24,574 bases of DNA. Source: a virus. Shown here one piece after another: positions 13,771-20,943 of the stretch. Location: the IMG/VR virus record IMGVR_UViG_3300037189_004533, positions 1 to 24,574 of that record. One strand, written 5' to 3'. The notes below the pieces were generated by a model. That model did not search any database and was not told the origin of the DNA. It was given only the letters and a program-made list of their open reading frames with translations. The position numbers and the translations under genes were made by a program. The stretch's first letter is position 1. The number at the start of each line of letters is the position of its first letter.

Positions 13771-14679
13771 ATGTCAGAAGTAGAAGAGAAACTTGAGTTC
13801 AAATTAGACGATGTCCCAAAAATGGAGGCAGGGAAAGATGGGGAGCCGGTTGTCGAGATAGTCGATGAACCTGTTTCCCCGGATGATGATGATAAATCTG
13901 ATAAAGATGTTGATAAGGCTCTGAAAAAGCTTAACAAAAAGCTTGAGAAGGAGCGCAAGGCTCGCATTGAGGCCGAGGCCATAGCTAGGCAGGCTTCTGA
14001 ACAGGCCAGGTTGCTCCACAACGAGGCTAGCGACAGCAATCTTCACCTTGTCAGTGGTGCGATTGAGTCTGTAAAGCGCGATCAGGACATCCTGAAGTCT
14101 CATCTTCGCGATGCCATGGCTATTGGCGACTATGACAAGGCTGCTGATCTGCAAGAGCAGATGACCGCCAACATCACAAACCTACGCCAACTTGAGCGTG
14201 GCTTTGAAGAGATGAAGCAGCAGCCTCGGTTCCAGCCGCAGGCTCCTGCTGCACCTGAGGTCGATGTTGATTACCTCATCAACAACGTCACTCCAAAGTC
14301 TGCGGAATGGCTGCAAAGAAACCGCGAGCATATCTCTGATGCTCGTTCCATTCGTGTGATGAAGCGAGCCCATGAAGATGCAGTGGATTACGGCATTGCG
14401 CCGGAATCTGATGCCTATTTCAAGTTCGTAGAGAACCGGATGGGCATTGAGCGCAGTGGCAAGTCTATACCGGAGGTGGAAAACGTCATGTCTTCAGCGT
14501 CTTCCTCCACCCAAAAGCGCTCTGGTCCTCCGTCAGCCCCTGTTTCGCGTCAGCCAATTGATTCGCCGCATCGTCCGGGGGTCATCCATTTAACGGCAGC
14601 CGAAGTTGAGGCTGCGCGTATCAGTGGGATTACGCCTCAGGAGTACTACAAGAACAAAATGCGCGAATCTAACCGTTAA
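13771..14679 (+). CDS. Putative scaffolding / capsid assembly protein
   Basis: A 302-residue product from ATG 13771 (AAGGAG 7 nt upstream); an earlier ATG at 13753 is not supported. The N-terminus is acidic (SPDDDDKSDKD), followed by a long coiled-coil helix (about 45-140) rich in Lys/Glu/Ala, a Pro/Gln linker and a helical region with VDVDYLINNVTPKSAEWLQ. The C-terminus has a compact helix, LTAAEVEAARISGITPQEYY, followed by a basic tail. This architecture and its position before the capsid gene are typical of scaffold proteins of podovirus-like phages, where a short basic C-terminal helix-turn-helix contacts the capsid protein. Scaffold function is inferred from features and context. Confidence 0.72.
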   Translation: MSEVEEKLEFKLDDVPKMEAGKDGEPVVEIVDEPVSPDDDDKSDKDVDKALKKLNKKLEKERKARIEAEAIARQASEQARLLHNEASDSNLHLVSGAIESVKRDQDILKSHLRDAMAIGDYDKAADLQEQMTANITNLRQLERGFEEMKQQPRFQPQAPAAPEVDVDYLINNVTPKSAEWLQRNREHISDARSIRVMKRAHEDAVDYGIAPESDAYFKFVENRMGIERSGKSIPEVENVMSSASSSTQKRSGPPSAPVSRQPIDSPHRPGVIHLTAAEVEAARISGITPQEYYKNKMRESNR

Positions 14680-14694
14680 ACTAAGGAGAAAACC

Positions 14695-15315
14695 ATGTCT
14701 GATACAGCAACAACGAAACGTCGCGGTCGCCCGCCCAGAACCCAGCCCACCGAGCCTGTTGCCGACAACAATTTGCCCTCACAGGCCTATGTTGTTGAAT
14801 CTTCTGGGCTTTCTGCCGCACCTGAGCGCCCATCCATGCGCCCATCCATGCGTGAGGAAGACCCCAGAGTAGCTGCTGCCCGCCGTGCGGCGGAAATTCG
14901 CGGGCATTTGGGTGATTCAGACGATAGCCAAGACAAGTTCCGGTCGCCTCCTGCTCCTCCCGGTTGGGAATATGAGTGGAAACGCCGCCTTCTCCTTGGT
15001 CAGGAAGATCCTTCATATCAAGTTGCGCTTGCGCGGCAGGGCTGGGAACCTGTTCCAACTTATCGCCACCCCGAAATGATGCCTTTACAGGGAAATCACC
15101 CGACAATTGAGCGCGATGGCATGATTCTCATGCAGCGTCCGGGTGTAATTTCGGATGAAGCGCGCGCAACCGAGCTGTCTAGGGCTCGAAACCAAGTTCG
15201 CGTGAAAGAACAACAGCTTAACGCGACCCCAGATGGCACTTTGACCCGTGATCATCCCAGTGCGCGGCCCCAAATTAAGAAGGGCTACGAGCCAATTGCG
15301 GTTCCTGAGAGCTAA
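14695..15315 (+). CDS. Conserved phage protein with AT-hook-like N-terminus
   Basis: A 206-residue product with AAGGAG upstream of ATG 14695, 15 nt after the scaffold-like gene. The N-terminus has TKRRGRPPRT, an AT-hook-like R-G-R-P core that could touch the minor groove. A central conserved-looking block has PPGWEYEWKRRLLLGQEDP then LARQGWEPVPTYRHPEM, a pattern I associate with uncharacterised phage proteins next to head genes. A later helix contains Lys/Arg/Gln. It is the last gene before the terminator at about 15328-15355. DNA-binding is only suggested by the hook-like motif. Confidence 0.75.
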   Translation: MSDTATTKRRGRPPRTQPTEPVADNNLPSQAYVVESSGLSAAPERPSMRPSMREEDPRVAAARRAAEIRGHLGDSDDSQDKFRSPPAPPGWEYEWKRRLLLGQEDPSYQVALARQGWEPVPTYRHPEMMPLQGNHPTIERDGMILMQRPGVISDEARATELSRARNQVRVKEQQLNATPDGTLTRDHPSARPQIKKGYEPIAVPES

Positions 15316-15327
15316 AATAGGCAAATT

Positions 15328-15355
15328 AAGGGGCTGGCTAAAAACCGGCCCCTTT
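15328..15355 (+). terminator. Intrinsic terminator before the capsid cassette
   Basis: AAGGGGCTGG (15328-15337) pairs with CCGGCCCCTT (15345-15354) with one T-G wobble and a 7-nt loop, then a short T-rich stretch. It begins 13 nt after the stop of the AT-hook-like gene. Confidence 0.75.
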
Positions 15356-15381
15356 ACATTTATGATTTATAGTTGTAATTT
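15353..15381 (+). promoter_or_regulatory. Possible sigma70-type promoter for the head genes
   Basis: TTTACA (15353-15358) and TAATTT (15376-15381) are separated by 17 nt. The -35 matches the consensus at 5 of 6 positions and the -10 at 3 of 6. It overlaps the end of the terminator and lies in the AT-rich start of the 181-bp gap before the next gene. The rest of the gap (15382-15482) shows nothing I can assign. Transcription start is unverified. Confidence 0.35.
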
Positions 15382-15496
15382 TTCCATCGACGCCTTCTAG
15401 GCTCATCTGTCCCCCGGCGTGGACAGTCAATTCCCCCCGTTCCTAGCTGCCCCGGCGCGCAGTGATTGGGACTTCCTTGAAGAAGGAGGCACCGTC

Positions 15497-16090
15497 ATGG
15501 CGAACACCAATGCGCCTTTCGGTTTCCGTCAGATCAGCGGCACTGGCTCTGCTCCGACTTACGAGCAGATTGCTGTCCGTATCGTCTACAATGCTACGAA
15601 CATTTTCTACGGCGACCCCGTCGCTGGTGATTCAAGCGGCTATATCGTTCAGGCTTCTTCGAACTCCCTCGCCTCCGGCGTTCAGGGTATTTTCGTTGGC
15701 TGCCAGTACCTGTCGGTCGCTCAGAAGCGCACCGTGTGGTCGAACTACTGGCCCGGTTCTGATGTGGCTTCCGGTAACACCGTGACCGGCTACATCGTGA
15801 ACGATCCGAATGCCAAGTTCATCGTCCAGTCTGACTCGACTGGCGTTGCCACCACCGACATCAATGCCAACATTGGTTTTGCTATCGGCACTGGCAACAC
15901 GCTCAGTGGCATCTCTGGTGCGTATCTCGATACGTCCACCATCAACACCACCAATACCCTGCCTTTCCGCATCATCAGCCTTTATGATTTCCCTCCGGGT
16001 TCTCAGGGCACGATCACCAGTGGTCAGGCTTACGACTGGGTTGTGGTTGCCTTCAACAACGCTGCTACCAAGCAGCTTACCGGCGTCTAA
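15497..16090 (+). CDS. Head-associated virion protein upstream of capsid gene
   Basis: A 197-residue product from ATG 15497, with a strong AAGGAGG site 7 nt upstream; the frame extends to 15419 without a ribosome site. It begins MANTNAPFGFR, a start shared by many small phage head proteins next to major capsid genes. It is Gly/Ser/Thr/Asn-rich, poor in charged residues, and looks all-beta (segments such as IFYGDPVAGDSSGYIVQAS and AYDWVVVAFNNA). A capsid decoration or minor head protein is the best guess. Strong ribosome site and position imply high expression with the capsid gene, 13 nt downstream. Confidence 0.72.
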   Translation: MANTNAPFGFRQISGTGSAPTYEQIAVRIVYNATNIFYGDPVAGDSSGYIVQASSNSLASGVQGIFVGCQYLSVAQKRTVWSNYWPGSDVASGNTVTGYIVNDPNAKFIVQSDSTGVATTDINANIGFAIGTGNTLSGISGAYLDTSTINTTNTLPFRIISLYDFPPGSQGTITSGQAYDWVVVAFNNAATKQLTGV

Positions 16091-16103
16091 GGAGTAAGGA
16101 CCA

Positions 16104-17018
16104 ATGGCTGTCAATCTCAGTTCCATTAAAGACCTTCTCCTCCCCGGTCTCCGTGGTGTGGAAGGCAAGTACGAGCAGATTCCTGCTCAGTACGACAAGA
16201 TCTTCAACAAGCATGAGTCGAAGATGGCTCTGGAGCGCACTGCTGAAATGCGCTTCTTGGGTCTCGCTCAGCTCAAGACCGAAGGCGGCCAGACTGCCTT
16301 TGATAACAACGCTGGCGAGCGCTACGTGTACAACCAGGAGCATACGGAAATTGCTCTCGGCTACGCGATCACCCGCAAGGCGATTGACGACAATCTCTAC
16401 AAGACCCAGTTCATGCCTTCGAACCTCGGCCTGATTGAATCTTTCCATCAGACCAAGGAGATCTACGGCGCGAACATCCTGAACACCGCCCAGACCTACA
16501 ACTCTGCGGTTGGCGGCGATGGCCAGGCTCTCTGTTCTTCTTCGCACCCCATCGATGGTGGCACTGTTGCGAACCAGCCTTCTACTCAGGTTGACCTGAA
16601 CGAGGCTACGCTTCTCAACAGCATGATTGCGATCAGGACGAACTTCAAGGATCAGGCTGGTCTGAAGATCTTCGCTCGTGGCCGCAAGCTCATCGTTCCC
16701 CCGCAGCTTGAGCCGGTTGCTATCCGTCTGACAAAGACGGAACTGCGCCCCGGCACTGCGGACAATGATGTCAATGCGATCATGATGACGGCGGGCGGTC
16801 TCAGCGACGGCTACATGGTCAACGACTTCTTGACCTCGGCCTACGCTTGGTTCCTCCTGACCAACATCGACGGGTTGTCGTACATGGAGCGAGTGAAGTT
16901 TGAAAGCGATATGCAGGTTGATTTTGTCACAGACAATCTGCTTGTTAAGGGCTACGAGCGCTACTCCTTCGGCTACTACAACTGGCGCGCGATTTACGGC
17001 TCCTTCCCCACCTCGTAA
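16104..17018 (+). CDS. Major capsid protein
   Basis: A 304-residue product with purine-rich GGAGTAAGGA just upstream of ATG 16104. It resembles the Mu gpT / HK97-fold head-subunit group: a long N-terminal helix region (KYEQIPAQYDKIFNKHES), a central DGQALCSSSHPIDGGT turn, a DLNEATLLNSMIAIRT helix, then the GLKIFARGRKLIVPPQLEP strand-loop and a C-terminal FGYYNWRAIYGSF. Length is typical. Capsomers of this protein form the shell around the packaged genome. It lies between a putative decoration protein and another virion protein, downstream of scaffold and co-chaperonin genes. Codon use looks optimised for high expression (many C- and G-ending codons). Confidence 0.88.
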   Translation: MAVNLSSIKDLLLPGLRGVEGKYEQIPAQYDKIFNKHESKMALERTAEMRFLGLAQLKTEGGQTAFDNNAGERYVYNQEHTEIALGYAITRKAIDDNLYKTQFMPSNLGLIESFHQTKEIYGANILNTAQTYNSAVGGDGQALCSSSHPIDGGTVANQPSTQVDLNEATLLNSMIAIRTNFKDQAGLKIFARGRKLIVPPQLEPVAIRLTKTELRPGTADNDVNAIMMTAGGLSDGYMVNDFLTSAYAWFLLTNIDGLSYMERVKFESDMQVDFVTDNLLVKGYERYSFGYYNWRAIYGSFPTS

Positions 17019-17033
17019 GAATGGAGACCGTAG

Positions 17034-18182
17034 ATGTCTGTTAGCGCATTCTCTGGCCCCCTGATCTCCTTTGGGCAAGGTCCGTTCCCGGACTACAACC
17101 CGGAGGCGGGTACGTCTCTTTTCTTCAACGGCACGGGGGTCCTTGATCCCCGTAGCCCCTTCACTTATCAGCCTGGTCAGAACTTCGGTGCTGCAACGGC
17201 TGGTTTCCTTGGGTCGTCCAACATCCAGACGCTGAACTATCAGCCCTACGCTCTCAGCACTTCCGCAATTGCGGCTGCTGCGAACGTAGTGTCTGGCACT
17301 GCGATGACCTTGGTTTCGACCAACTCCACCACCACTGGCGTTGCGGTTAGTCAGTACACGATTAACTACAACACCGGGGCTCTGGTCAGTGGCCTCCTGA
17401 TGCTTGATGGCCTTGCGTCCTTCACGGGCGTTGTGGCTGCCGGTGTCTTGACTGCTTCCAGCGTTACGGGAACCATCATTGTCGGGATGACCATTTCCGG
17501 CACGGGTGTCACCACCGGAACGACGATTGGGAACCAGTTGACCGGCCCTGCTGGCGGCGCTGGAACGTACACTGTTGTTGGTTCAACGACTGTATCTTCC
17601 ACTACCATCACAGGCGTGACCTCCAACTCCACTAACGGTAACGTCGCTCTTCGCTTCGGCATGGGCGATGTTGACACCATCCAGATGTGGAACCCGCAGG
17701 CGCTCTGCGCTCGCGCAGTGAGTGTCACGGGTGCTGCTTCTGCTTCTGGTTCCGTCAGTTTCTTGGTATCGGGTTACGACATTTATGGCGTCCCCATGTC
17801 TGAGCTGATTGGCCCTGTGGCTGCAAGCACTACTGTCAGCGGCAAGAAGGCGTTCAAGTACATCGCTTCGGTTGTGCCGAATGCGACGGATGCCATTAAC
17901 TACTCCGTTGGTACGTTGGACATCTTTGGCTTCCCGATCCGCTCTGATTTCTTTGGCGATGTAACTCTGAACTACAACGCCACTGGCATCACAGCTTCGA
18001 CTGGGTATGTTGCTGCGGTTACCACTTCTCCTGCCACCACTACGACGGGCGACGTTCGCGGCACTTATGCGGTGCAGTCGGCTACGGACAAGACCAAGCG
18101 TCTGTTCTTCTACCAGAATCCCCTTGTTTCGAACATTGGTTCCGGTTCTATCACGGGCCTGTTCGGCGTAACACAAGCCTAA
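17034..18182 (+). CDS. Gly/Thr/Ser-rich virion protein with inserted repeat-type domain
   Basis: A 382-residue product from ATG 17034 (GGAG upstream), 15 nt after the capsid gene. The outer parts look like a conserved head or neck protein (N-terminal GPLISFGQGPFPDYNPEAG; C-terminal KRLFFYQNPLVSNIGS). Residues about 129-194 differ: they carry VGMTISGTGVTTGTTI, then GPAGGAGTYTV and TVSSTTITG, a Gly/Thr-rich beta motif that recurs inside many unrelated phage structural proteins. This implies insertion of a mobile surface or decoration-type domain. There is no enzyme motif. The function is probably structural, on or near the head; the domain's ligand is unknown. Confidence 0.72.
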   Translation: MSVSAFSGPLISFGQGPFPDYNPEAGTSLFFNGTGVLDPRSPFTYQPGQNFGAATAGFLGSSNIQTLNYQPYALSTSAIAAAANVVSGTAMTLVSTNSTTTGVAVSQYTINYNTGALVSGLLMLDGLASFTGVVAAGVLTASSVTGTIIVGMTISGTGVTTGTTIGNQLTGPAGGAGTYTVVGSTTVSSTTITGVTSNSTNGNVALRFGMGDVDTIQMWNPQALCARAVSVTGAASASGSVSFLVSGYDIYGVPMSELIGPVAASTTVSGKKAFKYIASVVPNATDAINYSVGTLDIFGFPIRSDFFGDVTLNYNATGITASTGYVAAVTTSPATTTTGDVRGTYAVQSATDKTKRLFFYQNPLVSNIGSGSITGLFGVTQA

Positions 18183-18193
18183 AGGAGGCTTTT

Positions 18194-18451
18194 ATGAAGG
18201 GTAAGAACAAGCTCGAAACCGGCAAGAACACCGATAAGTCCCTTGGTGGGGACTTCTATGCTGGTGGTCAGTCCGAAGTTGCCAAGGAAGCCAAGAACAA
18301 GGCCGAAGGCTTCAAGCGCGGTGGCAAGACCGTCAAGATGGGTGGCATGAAGGCCAAGGCTGATATGGGTCGCAAGCCCCGTATGAGTGGTGGCAAGGTC
18401 ACCTCGTCTGCGGCGGGCATGACCCCCCGTGGCAAGTCTTCTCACTACTAA
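18194..18451 (+). CDS. Small basic KGG-motif protein
   Basis: An 85-residue product with a strong AAGGAGG site before ATG 18194. It is Lys/Gly-rich with FKRGGKTVKMGGMKAKAD and RMSGGKVTSS, the same K/R-x-G-G theme as the 377-aa protein at 11907-13040. An N-terminal GGDFYAGGQSEVAKEAK segment is less basic. No known domain. It is the last gene before the strong terminator at 18481-18504, so it belongs to the head transcript and may be made in quantity. A DNA- or capsid-contacting role is plausible from charge only. Confidence 0.72.
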   Translation: MKGKNKLETGKNTDKSLGGDFYAGGQSEVAKEAKNKAEGFKRGGKTVKMGGMKAKADMGRKPRMSGGKVTSSAAGMTPRGKSSHY

Positions 18452-18480
18452 GATCACCTCCCGGATCTAATGTGAGACTT

Positions 18481-18504
18481 ACGGGGGCCGCGCGCCCCCG
18501 TTTT
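18481..18504 (+). terminator. Strong intrinsic terminator
   Basis: ACGGGGGC (18481-18488) pairs perfectly with GCCCCCGT (18494-18501) around CGCGC, followed immediately by a T-run ending at 18504. It closes the capsid cassette. Confidence 0.88.
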
Positions 18505-18520
18505 GCTATAGGGGACACTC

Positions 18521-18760
18521 ATGACTGCTGCTTGGACTCGCAAGGAAGGCAAGAACCCTGAGGGTGGCCTTAATGAGAAAGGCCGGGCGTCTTTACGTGC
18601 TCAGGGCCATGACATTAAGCGTCCCCAACCAGAAGGGGGCTCGCGGAAAGACAGCTTTTGCGCTAGAATGACCGGCATGAAGCGAAAGATGACCGGATCT
18701 GCAAAAGCTGCTGACCCGAACAGCCGAATCAACAAATCGCTCCGCGCTTGGGATTGCTGA
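18521..18760 (+). CDS. Conserved phage protein, DUF6321-like
   Basis: A 79-residue product from ATG 18521 with TAGGGG upstream. It contains WTRKEGKNPEGGLNEKGR near the start, RPQPEGGSRKDSFCARM in the middle and ADPNSRINKSLRAWDC at the end. This order of motifs is characteristic of a small, highly conserved phage family I recall as DUF6321, with no known function. It is basic and has two cysteines. It is the first gene after the terminator and is followed one base later by a 54-codon gene. Confidence 0.82.
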   Translation: MTAAWTRKEGKNPEGGLNEKGRASLRAQGHDIKRPQPEGGSRKDSFCARMTGMKRKMTGSAKAADPNSRINKSLRAWDC

Positions 18761-18761
18761 T

Positions 18762-18926
18762 ATGGACAAGCCTTTCTGGGAAAAAGATGCGCCAAAAGAT
18801 GCTAAAGTGAAGCATCTTGATCGCAAACAGAAGCAGTCTGCTAAGGCGATGGCTAGGGCTGCCGGTCGCCCCTATCCAAATCTTGTAGATAATGCTGCCG
18901 CCGCAAGGGCTGGCAAAAGGAGTTAA
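18762..18926 (+). CDS. Very small conserved phage protein (54 aa)
   Basis: This frame starts at ATG 18762, one base after the preceding stop, and ends at TAA 18924-18926, two bases before the next start. The 54-residue product begins MDKPFWEKDAPKD, is Lys/Ala-rich, and carries AAGRPYPNLVDNAAAARAG near its end. The GRPYPNLVDN motif recurs in small phage proteins at this locus. The tight packing between its neighbours and the motif support a real gene despite its size. Its own 3' end (AAAAGGAG) provides the ribosome site of the next gene. Function unknown. Confidence 0.75.
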   Translation: MDKPFWEKDAPKDAKVKHLDRKQKQSAKAMARAAGRPYPNLVDNAAAARAGKRS

Positions 18927-18928
18927 CG

Positions 18929-19729
18929 ATGGCTGCTTTCACATCTACTGGCGCAGTCAGCCAGTCCATCACCCGTATCGGACGCTATGAGCCGTTTGAG
19001 CTTCAAGTAGCTCGCGATCAGATTACGTTCCATGCTGAACGAAACATATTTGCCTATGGCACTACGCCTGCAACGGCAGCGCTGTTCCGTACTGTTTGGG
19101 AGAACATGGGCAGCACGGAATATGTGTTCCCTAGCTCTGCTTTGACCATGCAGCTTGTTAGTGCTGCGGTTGGCGACACTGCTTCCATCACAATCACCGG
19201 CCTCGACGCTAACTATGCGGTTATTTCAGAGACGTTGGTCCTGAACGGCACTACCAACGTCCCTACGGTTAACCAGTATTTGCGCATCAACAACATGGTT
19301 GTCTCTAGCGGAAGCGCGACTAACCCTTCTGGTGTTATTACGCTTTCCAATGGTGGCACCATTTACGCACAGATCAACACTGCTGTGTATAACGGTACGA
19401 CATCTAGCGTTGGCCAGACGCAGATGGCTGTGTTCACCGTGCCTGCTGGCTACACTTTTTATGGGTATCGCTACGGCGCTTACTCATCTTTCAACGGGAA
19501 CACTGCCAACTACACAACTTATAGAGCCGTCACGAACTCATCGGCTGGCGTCCAGAAGATCATCGTTCAGACGCCCTTCAATACGACCTATGAGGTTATG
19601 AGGCACTTTCCGTTGCCCTATGCTGAAAAAACTGACCTTCGTTGGCAGATTGCCTCAAGTGCTGCAACTGCGGCGGTTGTCAGCGTCAACATTGGCGGTG
19701 TTCTTATCAAGAATGACGGCTCACTGTAA
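18929..19729 (+). CDS. Conserved structural protein, probable head/neck component
   Basis: A 266-residue product with AAAAGGAG just upstream of ATG 18929. It appears all-beta, rich in Thr/Asn/Ser/Val, with repeated strand-like segments: ASITITGLDANYAVISE, LVLNGTTNVPT and QMAVFTVPAGYTFYGYR. The 'ITGLDANY…ETLVLNGT…YLRINNM' pattern resembles an uncharacterised virion protein of marine and soil podovirus-like phages. No signal peptide, enzyme motif or metal site. It lies between small conserved genes and the adaptor, consistent with a neck or head-surface protein. Assignment as structural is reasonably firm; the exact role is not. Confidence 0.7.
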   Translation: MAAFTSTGAVSQSITRIGRYEPFELQVARDQITFHAERNIFAYGTTPATAALFRTVWENMGSTEYVFPSSALTMQLVSAAVGDTASITITGLDANYAVISETLVLNGTTNVPTVNQYLRINNMVVSSGSATNPSGVITLSNGGTIYAQINTAVYNGTTSSVGQTQMAVFTVPAGYTFYGYRYGAYSSFNGNTANYTTYRAVTNSSAGVQKIIVQTPFNTTYEVMRHFPLPYAEKTDLRWQIASSAATAAVVSVNIGGVLIKNDGSL

Positions 19730-19740
19730 GGCAGTCTGAT

Positions 19741-20430
19741 ATGGCAACCAGTGGCACATACACTTACAATCCCGGCTTAGGTGAGTTGACGCTCTATGCG
19801 TACAACTTGATCGGGATTCGTAATACATCTGTGCTTCAGGAGCATATGCAGTCGGCCCGCATGGCTGCAAACATGATGCTGTCTCGTTGGGCTAACCAAG
19901 GCGTCAATCTTTGGGCTGTGGATCTTGTCACCGTCCCATTGGTGACTGGGCAGAAGACCTATTCGGTTGATGCAAATACGGTTGTCATGCTGGACACCTA
20001 CATGCAGATAGACAACGGCAATGGGCAGCCTATTGATAGGTTGATTTTGCCTGTTAGCCGCACCGAGTATGCATCATATCCTAACAAGGATCAGACAGGG
20101 TTTACGACGACCTATTGGTTTGACAGGCTTCTGTCGCCATCTGTTACGCTCTGGCCCGTCCCTGACGGCTCCGCGACTTCGCTAAAATACTACCGGGTTC
20201 GCCAGTTGCAGGACGCCAATCTGCAAAATGGCCAACAGGTCGAGATCCCGTATCTCTGGATGGAAGCCTTTGCCTATGGCTTGGCCCAGCGCTTGGCGAC
20301 AATTTGGTCTCCCGACAAGGTGGCGATCCTGAAGCCCATGGCTGATGAATCCTACCAGATTGCGGCACAGCAGAACGTCGAAACCGCCCAGCAGTACATC
20401 TCGCCTGTCATATCCGGCTACTTCCGATAA
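19741..20430 (+). CDS. Head-tail adaptor (head completion) protein
   Basis: A 229-residue product from ATG 19741; the ribosome site is weak (AAGGCAG). The N-terminal helical region (YNPGLGELTLYAYNLIGI then MAANMMLSRWANQGVNLW) and the middle beta segment with a TLWPVPDG turn fit the adaptor proteins that dock under the portal ring in podoviruses (P22 gp4 / T7 gp11-like role). The C-terminal helix (AFAYGLAQRLATIWSPDK) and the YQIAAQQNVE segment also match that group. The adaptor stabilises packaged DNA and joins head to tail. Position downstream of head genes and just before the fibre supports this. It is a family-pattern call without a decisive catalytic motif. Confidence 0.7.
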   Translation: MATSGTYTYNPGLGELTLYAYNLIGIRNTSVLQEHMQSARMAANMMLSRWANQGVNLWAVDLVTVPLVTGQKTYSVDANTVVMLDTYMQIDNGNGQPIDRLILPVSRTEYASYPNKDQTGFTTTYWFDRLLSPSVTLWPVPDGSATSLKYYRVRQLQDANLQNGQQVEIPYLWMEAFAYGLAQRLATIWSPDKVAILKPMADESYQIAAQQNVETAQQYISPVISGYFR

Positions 20431-20439
20431 GGAGAAGCC

Positions 20440-20943
20440 ATGGGCTACGCCTCGCAGGCCGGTAGGGCCAGAACTAGCTCCACAAACCCACAGGCGCATG
20501 CGATATGCGACAGGTGTGGGTTTCGGTATAACCATGTGAATCTTCGCTGGCAGTATGACTGGCGCGGCGCATCTTTGCAGAACTTGCGTCTGCTAGTCTG
20601 CAATACATGCTATGATGTGCCTCAAGAGCAGCTCCGCGCTATTGTTGTTCCGGCAGATCCCATGCCGATTGATCAGCCTCGTATTCAGGATTTTGTCGCT
20701 GCGTCGCAGGACACGCGCGTCACATCTGGTCAAAACACCACAGATCCAATCACGGGCATTCCTGTTCCTGGTGGGGATACCCGCATCACGCAAGCTGACC
20801 AGACCCGTGTCACACAGCAAACTGGCGAGCCTCCGGGCGGCCTTAACACCCAGCCCGGCACAGACCCCAATGCTCCCGGTGACAATGATCCTGGTTTACC
20901 GTATAACAATGACACAGTTCCACAGACAGGGCCGTTGACATGA
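20440..20943 (+). CDS. Zinc-ribbon-like conserved phage protein
   Basis: A 167-residue product with AAGGAG before ATG 20440. Two CxxC pairs, C23/C26 (ICDRCGFRY) and C54/C57 (VCNTCYDV), make a probable zinc ribbon with an intervening WQYDWRGASLQNLRLL segment. The C-terminal half is Pro/Gly/Asp/Thr-rich and probably disordered, with a repeated TRVT/TRIT theme. I have seen this ribbon arrangement in phage genes next to adaptors, without a known role; a structural Zn site in a tail component is possible. Its stop overlaps the fibre start by ATGA, implying translational coupling. Confidence 0.75.
   Translation: MGYASQAGRARTSSTNPQAHAICDRCGFRYNHVNLRWQYDWRGASLQNLRLLVCNTCYDVPQEQLRAIVVPADPMPIDQPRIQDFVAASQDTRVTSGQNTTDPITGIPVPGGDTRITQADQTRVTQQTGEPPGGLNTQPGTDPNAPGDNDPGLPYNNDTVPQTGPLT

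Noticed and set aside
16077-17078. 333-residue reverse-strand open frame opposite the capsid gene
   Set aside because: It is antisense to the major capsid gene; low stop density there follows from codon bias in a highly expressed gene.
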